Below, piece by piece: positions 1-6,020 of a DNA stretch of 6,020 nucleotides (position 1 is its first letter; each line of letters starts with the position of its first letter). The notes beneath the pieces are model-generated. The model worked only from the letters and a program-made list of their open reading frames with translations. It ran no database searches and had not been told where the DNA came from. The DNA is from Candidatus Parcubacteria bacterium. Lineage in GTDB: Bacteria; Patescibacteriota; Minisyncoccia; Phycocordibacterales; Phycocordibacteraceae. The DNA is taken from positions 1-6,020 of the forward strand of contig DAIDID010000031.1 of assembly GCA_027459545.1 (NCBI GenBank), read 5' to 3'. Position numbers and translations under genes: made by a program.

Positions 1-67
1 TGACTGATTATTGACAGGCATATGTTCTTATATTGTACCCTATACCAAAAACCTTTGCATGTCTATG

Positions 68-76
68 TGCTAAAAT
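68..76 (+). promoter_or_regulatory. extended -10 promoter of the DUF2177 gene (leaderless start)
   Basis: The sequence TGCTAAAAT is an extended -10 element (TGn followed by TAAAAT, five of six matches to TATAAT). It ends six bases before the ATG at 83, so transcription would be expected to start at or next to that ATG, giving a leaderless mRNA. No convincing -35 box lies 16-18 bases upstream, which is usual for extended -10 promoters. The same element at the same distance precedes atpB. The promoter identity is inferred from the motif and spacing only. Confidence 0.6.
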
Positions 77-82
77 GTAGCA

Positions 83-490
83 ATGAAAAGATATCTAACA
101 CTTTCGCTAGTTGCTCTTATTTTGGCAGGTTTGCTTGATTTTGTTTGGATTAGAATTTTTGCTAAAGGGTTTTATATAACTGAATACGGCACTTTATACA
201 CAGAGCACGTTGTTGTCGTAGCTGCTGCACTTTTTTACGTACTGTATTCACTGGGAATTACATATTTTGCGATTTTGCCAGCCTTGCATTCTAAAAGCTT
301 AGCTAAAGCAGCTTTTGGCGGAGGTTTTTTCGCGCTAGTTGCTTTTGGAACGTATGATCTTACCAGTCTTGCTGTTACTGCAAATTGGCCTGTGCTACTT
401 TCTGTTGTTGATATGACGTGGGGAGTTGCAGAAGGTGTAATTATTTCAACTATAACGTATTTGCTTTGGATGAAATTGTTTCTTAAATAA
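83..490 (+). CDS. DUF2177 family integral membrane protein
   Basis: Predicted small inner-membrane protein of 135 residues with four hydrophobic segments at about 5-26, 43-66, 74-98 and 104-130. The motifs that define DUF2177 are present: an LDFVW block in helix 1 (18-22), the FYVLYSLGI stretch in helix 2 (51-59), GTYDLTSLA in helix 3 (89-97), the tryptophan of the following NWP (102), and DMTWG in helix 4 (110-114). The length is normal for the family and both ends look intact. The biochemical function of the family is unknown; the conserved acidic and aromatic residues in helices 1, 3 and 4 could form an intramembrane site, but that is speculation. The ATG at 83 has no Shine-Dalgarno sequence and sits directly after an extended -10 element, so it is probably read from a leaderless transcript. 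The gene faces the phosphoribosyltransferase gene and seems to be a single-gene unit. Family assignment is confident, role is not. Confidence 0.9.
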   Translation: MKRYLTLSLVALILAGLLDFVWIRIFAKGFYITEYGTLYTEHVVVVAAALFYVLYSLGITYFAILPALHSKSLAKAAFGGGFFALVAFGTYDLTSLAVTANWPVLLSVVDMTWGVAEGVIISTITYLLWMKLFLK

Positions 491-495
491 AGAAA

Positions 496-518
496 GCCCG
501 CGCTTTTCAAGCGCGGGC
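496..518 (-). terminator. Rho-independent terminator of the phosphoribosyltransferase gene, between convergent genes
   Basis: A perfect 10-bp GC-rich stem (GCCCGCGCTT / AAGCGCGGGC) encloses a three-base loop. Read on the minus strand, it follows the phosphoribosyltransferase stop codon by 27 bases and is followed by the T-rich tail TTTCTTTATTT, the usual form of an intrinsic terminator. Read on the plus strand, it stands 5 bases after the DUF2177 stop but has no T-run after it (AAGTCAAAG), so it should work less well in that direction, though the hairpin may still protect the 3' end of that mRNA. Confidence 0.85.
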
Positions 519-545
519 AAGTCAAAGAAATTTAGCAAGAGAGTC

Positions 546-1238
546 CTAGTACCAAACAGCAAGTTTATCTGTATCTTCTCTTGGACAAATTGCAATGCCG
601 CCTTTTTTGCAAAGAGGACATTCATCTTCAGTCCAAGTTTCCATTTTAATTGACATAATAGAATGTATAGTTATGTCTAGTTTGTTTTTCCACAGAAATT
701 TTTTCTCGCTAGATCTGTTTAGAAGCGTCACTGCACAGGGCACAACTCGCCCTCCGTATAACTCAATCATTTCAGCAGTTAACGCAATGCTTTTACCTGA
801 TGTAAAGACGTCATCTACAATCAGGCAATTTTCAAGGTTGTGAATTCCACTAAGCTTGGATGAATTTCCAGGAGAAAAGTAACTAGTGTCGCTTTCTACA
901 ACCTTAACTGCTGAAGTCCAGTGGCAAGGGCGCTTGGTTTCTTTTTCGATTTCCAATGCCATACTCTCAATTAAGCGCGTACTATAAACTCCACTCTTAT
1001 TACGAATTCGAGGGCCAACCGTACGGTCAATTTTTTGTATATTTACACCCGAATTCCTAAGAATTTTTAACAAATCTTTTGCTGCTGATCTAATTTCAAA
1101 GTCAGAATTTAGTAGACAGCTGGCATTAAAGTATGCGTTGCTGTGAAGACCCGAAGTAAGCCTAAAGTGAGGCTGTCTGGAGCTTCCGCTGTGCACTAGA
1201 TAGTCTCCAGACTTTCTGAATTGCTCGAAATTATTCAT
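546..1238 (-). CDS. orotate phosphoribosyltransferase-like protein (PRTase type I), divergent
   Basis: A 230-residue protein of the type I phosphoribosyltransferase fold, closest in pattern to orotate phosphoribosyltransferase (PyrE), which joins orotate to PRPP to make OMP in pyrimidine synthesis. The N-terminal block HFRLTSGLHSNAYFN (24-38) matches the PyrE substrate-binding start, and CLIVDDVFTSGKS (138-150) is a clear PRPP-binding loop with the acidic pair D142-D143. Two parts are unusual. The segment after VGP (74-76), where PyrE normally has a glycine pair, reads RIRNKSGVY with extra residues, and the usual lysine-rich catalytic loop is not recognisable. The C-terminus has a cysteine cluster, CPLC (207-210) plus C218, that could bind a metal. 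The start is set at the second of two adjacent ATGs because AAAGGA lies six bases before it; the ATG at 1241 and a TTG at 1253 are alternatives. It could be a true PyrE or a relative with another base as substrate. It is transcribed away from the atp operon. Confidence 0.8.
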   Translation of the reverse strand: MNNFEQFRKSGDYLVHSGSSRQPHFRLTSGLHSNAYFNASCLLNSDFEIRSAAKDLLKILRNSGVNIQKIDRTVGPRIRNKSGVYSTRLIESMALEIEKETKRPCHWTSAVKVVESDTSYFSPGNSSKLSGIHNLENCLIVDDVFTSGKSIALTAEMIELYGGRVVPCAVTLLNRSSEKKFLWKNKLDITIHSIMSIKMETWTEDECPLCKKGGIAICPREDTDKLAVWY

Positions 1239-1244
1239 CATGCT

Positions 1245-1250
1245 TCCTTT
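1245..1250 (-). promoter_or_regulatory. Shine-Dalgarno sequence deciding the start of the phosphoribosyltransferase gene
   Basis: AAAGGA on the minus strand lies six bases before the ATG at 1238 and only three before the ATG at 1241, which favours 1238. It also lies inside the reading frame that would begin at the TTG at 1253, arguing against that longer start. It is the only good Shine-Dalgarno sequence in the window. Confidence 0.6.
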
Positions 1251-1292
1251 CAAAGAACTTGTTTTAGGGTAACGCTACACCATTTGCTAATT

Positions 1293-1320
1293 TTGTGAAG
1301 TTTATTTTTTCTGGTAAAAT
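1293..1320 (+). promoter_or_regulatory. promoter of the atp operon (leaderless start at atpB)
   Basis: TTGTGA (four of six to the -35 consensus) is followed after 16 bases by TAAAAT (five of six to the -10 consensus), and the -10 is extended by TG at 1312-1313. The -10 ends seven bases before the atpB ATG at 1328, so the transcript should begin at or within a base or two of the start codon. A T-rich spacer (TTTATTTTTT) adds to promoter-like composition. The atp genes downstream show no other strong promoter, so this probably drives the whole operon. Inferred from sequence only. Confidence 0.65.
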
Positions 1321-1327
1321 TAAAAAA

Positions 1328-2074
1328 ATGAAAACAATTCACGTAGATCTTAAGGCTGCGGTGCTAGGACATGTATTTGGACTGCCTATAACAAACAGTC
1401 TACTAATGACGTGGGTTGTTATGGCAATCCTTATACTTTTTGCATTCTTTTTTGGTCGCAATTTAAAAATGGTACCTGGAAAGCTGCAAGCAGGCATTGA
1501 AATGGCCATTAGCGGAGCATACGACTACATAGCAGTCACCCTTGAAAATGACACACTTGCAAAACGTTTTTTCCCGCTTATTGCTAGTATTTTTCTTTTT
1601 GTCTTTGCATCAAATGAGTTGGAATTTTTTCCTGGAGTCGGGTCAATAGGTTTTTTTCAAAATGGCGTACTCACTCCCATACTACGAGCTCCCACCGCTG
1701 ATCTAAATTTAACGCTTGCCCTTGCTTTTATCTCTTTTTTCACTATAGAAATAACCGGCCTCGCTACGCTCGGCCTTTTTAATTATACGAGCAAATATGT
1801 TAATCTTAAGTCACCGGTAGGGTTTGCTGTTGGAATCATCGAGCTCATAAGCAATTTAGGACGACTTATTTCGTTTTCATTTCGTCTTTTTGGAAATATT
1901 TTTGCTGGTGAAGTAATGATTCTCGTAGCGAGTTTTTTCTTGCCGTATTTCTTACCGGTACCACTTATGGCATTTGAGATGTTTGTGGGGCTTATTCAAG
2001 CAATAGTATTTGCTATGCTTACACTATTCTTTATTAAGCTCGCTATTGCGCAGCCACACGAGAGTCATCACTAG
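1328..2074 (+). CDS. atpB: F-type ATP synthase subunit a
   Basis: Subunit a of membrane sector Fo, 248 residues. It forms the two half-channels that carry ions to and from the c-ring. Several hydrophobic helices are visible, at about 26-43, 83-100, 127-150, 164-182, 195-212 and 214-240. The essential arginine is R186 in the signature FSFRLFGN (183-190), equivalent to E. coli R210; E195 (in FAGE) and Q224 (in GLIQAIVF) match E. coli E219 and Q252. The APTADLN block at 121-127 is also typical. An in-frame GTG at 1295 would add 11 residues, but the promoter -10 lies inside that extension, so the ATG at 1328 is chosen. There is no Shine-Dalgarno sequence. First gene of the operon; no atpI or atpZ precedes it. 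It is separated from atpE by a long structured spacer. Confidence 0.97.
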   Translation: MKTIHVDLKAAVLGHVFGLPITNSLLMTWVVMAILILFAFFFGRNLKMVPGKLQAGIEMAISGAYDYIAVTLENDTLAKRFFPLIASIFLFVFASNELEFFPGVGSIGFFQNGVLTPILRAPTADLNLTLALAFISFFTIEITGLATLGLFNYTSKYVNLKSPVGFAVGIIELISNLGRLISFSFRLFGNIFAGEVMILVASFFLPYFLPVPLMAFEMFVGLIQAIVFAMLTLFFIKLAIAQPHESHH

Positions 2075-2505
<431 letters not shown>

Positions 2506-2513
2506 TTTGTTTT

Positions 2514-2539
2514 AACCCAAAGGTTCAACCTTATAAAGG
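2514..2539 (+). promoter_or_regulatory. alternating short hairpins covering the atpF ribosome-binding region
   Basis: Four short segments are complementary in series: AACC (2514-2517), AAGGTT (2520-2525), AACCTT (2527-2532) and AAGG (2536-2539). Segment 2 can pair with 1 or 3, and segment 3 with 2 or 4. The AAAGG at 2535-2539 is the only Shine-Dalgarno-like sequence before the atpF ATG at 2543, although it is very close (three bases). The stems are only 4-6 bp, so a switch is possible but weakly supported. Confidence 0.25.
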
Positions 2540-2542
2540 CAT

Positions 2543-2992
2543 ATGCAAGCACTTTTTCAAGCTTTTGGATTAAATGGCTCCTTGATTCTCGCTCAAGCAG
2601 TAAATTTTGGCATAGTGCTTTTTGCACTTACGTATTTTCTGTATAAGCCAATAAATAAAGTCCTTGAAGCGCGTCAAAACAAAGTGGCACAAGGAGTCGA
2701 GGACGCTGAAAGAGCTGCTGAAAAACTTGCACAGGCAGATACAATGGCATCTGAAAAAGTTTCTACAGCTGAAACTGAAGCCGAAGGGATAATGACTTCA
2801 GCTCGCGAAACTGCAGCTGCAGAGCGCGCGCGAATTCTCAAAGAAGCAGAGCTTCGTGCTGCAAACGTCGCCGCCGATGCCGAAGCGCGCGCTCATGAAG
2901 CATCAGAAAAAATGTTCCGAGAAAGCGAAAAAGAAGTTGCTCGGCTCGCAATGCTTGCAGCAGAAAAAATTTTGAAAAAATCATCTGTATGA
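2543..2992 (+). CDS. atpF: F-type ATP synthase subunit b
   Basis: Subunit b, the membrane-anchored peripheral stalk that holds the F1 head still against the rotor; 149 residues, close to the usual 155-165. One N-terminal membrane helix at about 13-34 is followed by the family motif KPINKVLEAR (35-44) at the membrane exit. From about 45 to 145 the protein is a long charged helix rich in Ala, Glu, Lys and Arg, as expected for the dimeric right-handed coiled coil. It lacks cysteines and prolines in that region. Only one b gene is visible, so a homodimer is predicted. It starts 37 bases after atpE and its TGA stop overlaps the atpH start in an ATGA arrangement, so translation of atpH is probably coupled to it. 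Its use of TGA as stop indicates the standard code. Confidence 0.95.
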   Translation: MQALFQAFGLNGSLILAQAVNFGIVLFALTYFLYKPINKVLEARQNKVAQGVEDAERAAEKLAQADTMASEKVSTAETEAEGIMTSARETAAAERARILKEAELRAANVAADAEARAHEASEKMFRESEKEVARLAMLAAEKILKKSSV

Positions 2993-3360
2993 CGAGTACT
3001 TTCTTCGCACAAGCTTTATATAATTTAGCTCAAAAAGACGACGCTAACCCAAAGCAGCTTGTTAAGAAGCTCGAAGAGTATCTTGCAAGAAAAAATCGCT
3101 TAAAATTATTGCCGAGCATACTTCAAGCACTGAGAAAAATTGAGCTTCAGCAGGAAAAATTGACGCCGCTAGTCGAGGTAGCAAATGAGCAGGAAATTGC
3201 GAAGTCACTAAAAGAAGCTGTTGCAATTGGAGTACACACAACCAAGGCAAAAGTAAACCCAAGTCTTATTGCTGGGTGGAGAGCAACAGAAAACGGCAAA
3301 CTCTACGATAATTCAGCAAAGCGCTCACTTATAGAAATTTATAGAAAAATCACCACATAA
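2989..3360 (+). CDS. atpH: F-type ATP synthase subunit delta, short form
   Basis: Subunit delta, which joins the top of the F1 head to the b stalk. It has 123 residues against about 175-180 in most bacteria. The C-terminal domain is clear: VNPSLIAGWRATENGKLYDN (89-108) followed by SAKRSLIEI matches the family pattern of Val-Asp-Pro-Ser-Leu-Ile-Gly-Gly and Asp-x-Ser, with one glycine changed to A96. The first helix is recognisable as FFAQALYNLAQK (5-16). The next stretch, LVKKLEEYLARKNRLKLLPS (24-43), lines up with the late N-terminal helices of E. coli delta (around its NGRLNALP motif), so the helices between seem to be missing. The frame is open and intact with conserved ends, so this is a compact form rather than a broken gene. 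The start overlaps the atpF stop by four bases, and atpA follows after six. Confidence 0.9.
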   Translation: MTSTFFAQALYNLAQKDDANPKQLVKKLEEYLARKNRLKLLPSILQALRKIELQQEKLTPLVEVANEQEIAKSLKEAVAIGVHTTKAKVNPSLIAGWRATENGKLYDNSAKRSLIEIYRKITT

Positions 3361-3366
3361 TTACCT

Positions 3367-4929
3367 ATGGAAAGCATTATTAAAAGAATTGAAGATGAAA
3401 TTGCAGCACTTACGCCGATTCTTCGAGAAGAAGAAACTGGAGTTGTTCGCAGTACTGGAGATGGTATTGCTGAAATTGACGGACTTGAAAATGCTGTAAT
3501 GAACGAAATGGTGCTTTTTGATCCAACATTTGATCGAACGCTTGAAGAAGCAATTAAGGATGAAACTCAAACGTACGGATTGGTGCTTAATCTCGAAGAA
3601 GACGGAGTACGCGCGGTAATTTTAGGTGATTCTTCAAATGTATATGAAGGAATGCGTGTTCGACGACTAGGCAGACTGCTTTCCATACCAGTAGGGGACT
3701 CGCTTGTTGGACGTGTTGTAAATCCTCTTGGTGAGCCAGTCGATGGCAAGGGACCTATTCTTAAAACAACGCTCATGCCAATTGAGCGGGAAGCATATGG
3801 CGTAATGGACCGCTCTCCAGTAAATGTACCTTTGCATACAGGAATAAAAGCAATTGACGCAATGATTCCAATAGGACGAGGACAGCGCGAGCTGATAATT
3901 GGTGATCGTGGAGTAGGCAAAACCACAATTGCTATCGACACAATTTTAAATCAAAAGTCAGAACCAGAAGCAACAAGACCAATTTGTATTTATGTAGCTA
4001 TTGGACAAAAGGAATCAAAAACTGCGCGCATTGTGGCTGATCTCACTGAAGCCGGAGCAATGGACTATACAATAGTAGTAACTGCGCCAGCATCCTCTCC
4101 AGCAGCGTTTCAGTTTTTAGCACCGTTTGCTGGAGCAACCATAGGTGAACACTTTATGGAGCAAGGCAAAGACGCACTTGTTATTTATGATGATCTTTCA
4201 AAGCAAGCTGTAGCATATCGACAAATGGCACTTTTGCTACGACGACCGCCAGGCCGCGAAGCGTATCCAGGAGATGTGTTTTATTTGCATTCTCGTCTTT
4301 TAGAACGAGCGGCAAAACTTTCAAAGGAAAAGGGAGGGGGCTCACTTACAGCGCTTCCAATAATTGAGACGCAAGAAGGAGATATTTCTGCATACATTCC
4401 GACAAACGTTATCTCAATTACCGACGGTCAAATATTTCTTCTTGCAGATCTCTTTAATAAAGGTCAACGACCTGCAATTGATGTTGGTAATTCAGTTTCT
4501 CGAGTTGGCTCATCTGCTCAAACTAAAGCAATGAAAAAAGTATCAGGAAAAATAAAGCTTGAACTTGCCCAGTTTCGAGAACTTGAAGCATTTATGCAGT
4601 TCGCTTCAGATCTTGATGCAGATACAAAAAAGCGTATTGACTCTGGACAGCGCATGACGCAAATGCTTAACCAGCCACAAGGAAAGCCACTGCCATTTGA
4701 AACGGAAGCCGCAGTTATTTTTGCTGCAGTAAATGGATACTTTGACTCTTTTGAGCCAAGCCAAACTAGCTCAGCAGAAGTACATTTGCAAGACTTTCTT
4801 CAGCGTGAAGCAAAAGAAGTTTTGGAGAAAATTAGTGAAACTAAAACTATAGACGAAGAAACAGAGACACAACTTCGCACTGCGCTTGATGCCTTTATAA
4901 AGCGAACGGCCTCATCACATACAGCATAA
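3367..4929 (+). CDS. atpA: F-type ATP synthase subunit alpha
   Basis: Subunit alpha, the non-catalytic nucleotide-binding subunit that alternates with beta in the F1 hexamer; 520 residues, full length. After an N-terminal helix (1-20) that would contact delta comes the beta-barrel domain (about 25-95), the nucleotide-binding domain (about 96-380) and the helical C-terminal domain. The P-loop is GDRGVGKT (179-186) with K185 and T186; the usual alpha form is GDRQTGKT, so two residues differ. The Walker B region is [10 protein letters not shown] (271-280). [20 protein letters not shown] (292-311) is the family hallmark, and R379 in SVSRVG (376-381) is the arginine finger that reaches into the beta active site (E. 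coli R376). Start ATG is six bases after the atpH stop with no Shine-Dalgarno sequence, implying coupled re-initiation. The C-terminal tail after about 465 is rich in Glu and Lys. Confidence 0.98.
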   Translation: MESIIKRIEDEIAALTPILREEETGVVRSTGDGIAEIDGLENAVMNEMVLFDPTFDRTLEEAIKDETQTYGLVLNLEEDGVRAVILGDSSNVYEGMRVRRLGRLLSIPVGDSLVGRVVNPLGEPVDGKGPILKTTLMPIEREAYGVMDRSPVNVPLHTGIKAIDAMIPIGRGQRELIIGDRGVGKTTIAIDTILNQKSEPEATRPICIYVAIGQKESKTARIVADLTEAGAMDYTIVVTAPASSPAAFQFLAPFAGATIGEHFMEQGKDALVIYDDLSKQAVAYRQMALLLRRPPGREAYPGDVFYLHSRLLERAAKLSKEKGGGSLTALPIIETQEGDISAYIPTNVISITDGQIFLLADLFNKGQRPAIDVGNSVSRVGSSAQTKAMKKVSGKIKLELAQFRELEAFMQFASDLDADTKKRIDSGQRMTQMLNQPQGKPLPFETEAAVIFAAVNGYFDSFEPSQTSSAEVHLQDFLQREAKEVLEKISETKTIDEETETQLRTALDAFIKRTASSHTA

Positions 4930-4935
4930 AAATTC

Positions 4936-5862
4936 ATGGCACTTAAGGACATTAAAGCAAAAATACAGGCAACAAAGCGCATGAATACTGTGACACGCGC
5001 TATGGAAGCTGTGTCTGCGGTAAAAATGCGCAAAACACAGGAAACAGCTTTCGCAGGGCGAGCGTACGCTCGAGCAGCCCTCTCAATTCTTGCAAGACTT
5101 TCTGGAAGCCAAGATGTGTTGCGACATCCTTTAACGCAAATGCGAAAAGTAAAGAAAACAGCATTAGTTGTAATAACAAGTGATAAGGGTCTTGCGGGGG
5201 GATTAAATAGTGGAGTTATTAAAGCCGCACTTCGATCTATTAGTTCAACTGAAGAATCTGCTTCTCGACCGATAAGTGATATTACTATTTTCGCATATGG
5301 TAAAAAGGGTGAGGAATTTTTTTCTCGCAAAGGCTACACTGTAGCAAAAGCATACGAAAATAAACGAGATGATGTCCCGCTTTCTGTAATGCAAGAGCTT
5401 TCATCAGAACTTTCTGCTGGATTTCTTACAGAAAAATATGACGAGGTTATAGCAGTGTACACAAATTTCCGATCTACTTTTGAACAAACTCCAACTGTCC
5501 GCAAACTCCTCCCACTTGCCGTAGAGAGCATCACTGAGCTTGTTCAGGATATTCAACCAGCAAAAGGAAAATGGAGTAATGAAAGCGTATTAGCATCACC
5601 GCATGCATATGAGGTAGAGCCTTCAGTAGAAGAAGTGCTTACTCTTTTAATTCCAAGACTAGTAGCAGTTTCTCTCTACTACATGCTACTTGAGGCAAAG
5701 GCTTCAGAGCATTCAGCTCGCATGGTTGCTATGAAAAATGCCTCTGATAAATCAAAAGAAGTTACAAAAGCACTTACTCGGCAGTTTAACAAAGTTCGAC
5801 AAGCAGCGATTACTCGCGAGGTGTCTGAAATTGTGAGTGGTCGCGAAGCACTCGCCGCGTAA
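4936..5862 (+). CDS. atpG: F-type ATP synthase subunit gamma
   Basis: Subunit gamma, the central shaft turned by the c-ring inside the alpha/beta head; 308 residues, slightly longer than the common 285-295. The N-terminal coiled-coil helix is clear: IKAKIQATKRMNTVTRAMEA (6-25) then VSAVKMRK. The Rossmann-like middle domain has SDKGLAGGLN (82-91), the counterpart of the usual SDRGLCGGFN. The C-terminal helix holds RMVAMKNASDKS (262-273) and FNKVRQAAITREVSEIVSGR (284-303), the most conserved part of the family. Extra length is mostly in loops around 101-115 and 203-232. The start follows atpA by six bases with no Shine-Dalgarno sequence. A 14-base perfect palindrome lies in the coding sequence at 5059-5072 and is probably incidental. 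Confidence 0.97.
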   Translation: MALKDIKAKIQATKRMNTVTRAMEAVSAVKMRKTQETAFAGRAYARAALSILARLSGSQDVLRHPLTQMRKVKKTALVVITSDKGLAGGLNSGVIKAALRSISSTEESASRPISDITIFAYGKKGEEFFSRKGYTVAKAYENKRDDVPLSVMQELSSELSAGFLTEKYDEVIAVYTNFRSTFEQTPTVRKLLPLAVESITELVQDIQPAKGKWSNESVLASPHAYEVEPSVEEVLTLLIPRLVAVSLYYMLLEAKASEHSARMVAMKNASDKSKEVTKALTRQFNKVRQAAITREVSEIVSGREALAA

Positions 5863-5878
5863 ATTTATACATAATTTT

Positions 5879-6020
5879 ATGAATATGAACACAGGAACAA
5901 TTACAGAAGTTATCGGGCCAGTTGTAGATGTACATTTCCCCGAACAAAGACCAAGTATTCAAGAAGCGCTTGTCATAGAAAAAAATACTCTTCACGGACG
6001 AATTACGCTTGAGGTTGCTT
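5879..6020 (+). CDS. atpD: F-type ATP synthase subunit beta, 5' part only
   Basis: Start of the catalytic subunit beta, cut by the right edge of the window; 47 codons are present. The translation begins MNMNTGTITEVIGPVVDVHF and goes on through EALVIEKN to ITLEVA, matching the N-terminal beta-barrel domain of bacterial beta (GxIxxVIGPVVDVxF, then a NAL-like and LEV motif). The P-loop and catalytic residues lie beyond the window. Two in-frame ATGs, at 5879 and 5885, could start it; neither has a Shine-Dalgarno sequence, and the first is 16 bases after the atpG stop. The gene for epsilon (atpC) would be expected next but is not visible. Confidence 0.95.
   Translation, partial: MNMNTGTITEVIGPVVDVHFPEQRPSIQEALVIEKNTLHGRITLEVA

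Noticed and set aside
1295..1327. GTG start for atpB adding 11 residues
   Set aside because: The extension covers the promoter -10 element and the expected transcription start; the ATG at 1328 fits better.
1757..1780. Terminator-like GGCC...GGCC hairpin followed by TTTTT inside atpB
   Set aside because: The stem is only 4 bp plus 2 bp across an internal loop, and it lies in conserved coding sequence; probably chance.
5059..5072. Perfect 14-base palindrome CGAGCGTACGCTCG in atpG
   Set aside because: It lies within conserved coding sequence, occurs once, and has no loop for a hairpin; codon choice explains it adequately.
4800..5330. Minus-strand open frame of 176 codons opposite the end of atpA and start of atpG
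   Set aside because: It is a shadow of two confidently identified genes and shows no recognisable protein features of its own.

Overview
The window is a compact, AT-rich bacterial segment dominated by the start of an F-type ATP synthase operon in the classical order atpB-atpE-atpF-atpH-atpA-atpG-atpD, running left to right from 1328 past the right edge. Two other genes lie to its left: a small DUF2177-type membrane protein (+ strand) and a divergent orotate phosphoribosyltransferase-like protein (- strand). The first two face each other and end at one strong hairpin. The last two of the three transcription units (the phosphoribosyltransferase and the atp operon) start back to back from a gap of about 90 bases.

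The likely source is a member of the Candidate Phyla Radiation / Patescibacteria, probably a Parcubacteria-like lineage. This is inference from several traits: short proteins and tight packing, almost no Shine-Dalgarno sequences, start codons placed 6-7 bases after extended -10 promoter elements (leaderless mRNAs), a DUF2177 protein, and a strongly shortened delta subunit. TGA is used as a normal stop (atpF), so the genetic code looks standard rather than the TGA-Gly code of some CPR groups. No marker gene fixes the lineage.

Layout: 1-82 spacer with promoter; 83-490 DUF2177 membrane protein; 496-518 terminator hairpin serving the minus-strand gene; 546-1238 phosphoribosyltransferase (minus); 1239-1327 divergent promoter region; 1328-2074 atpB; 2075-2277 an unusually long spacer full of inverted repeats; 2278-2505 atpE; 2543-2992 atpF; 2989-3360 atpH; 3367-4929 atpA; 4936-5862 atpG; 5879 to the edge atpD (partial). 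From atpF onward the genes overlap by 4 bases or are separated by 6-16 bases, so they are almost certainly co-transcribed and translationally coupled.

Together the atp genes encode the membrane rotor/stator Fo (a, c, b) and the F1 head and stalks (delta, alpha, gamma, beta). The c subunit has the ion-binding glutamate but lacks the known Na+ ligands, so the enzyme is predicted to be proton-coupled. The most unusual parts are the structured 203-base spacer just before the c-subunit gene, the delta subunit that seems to have lost the middle of its N-terminal helical bundle, and the divergent phosphoribosyltransferase with an altered active-site region and a C-terminal cysteine cluster. I did not find a new multi-gene system; the operon itself is conventional.
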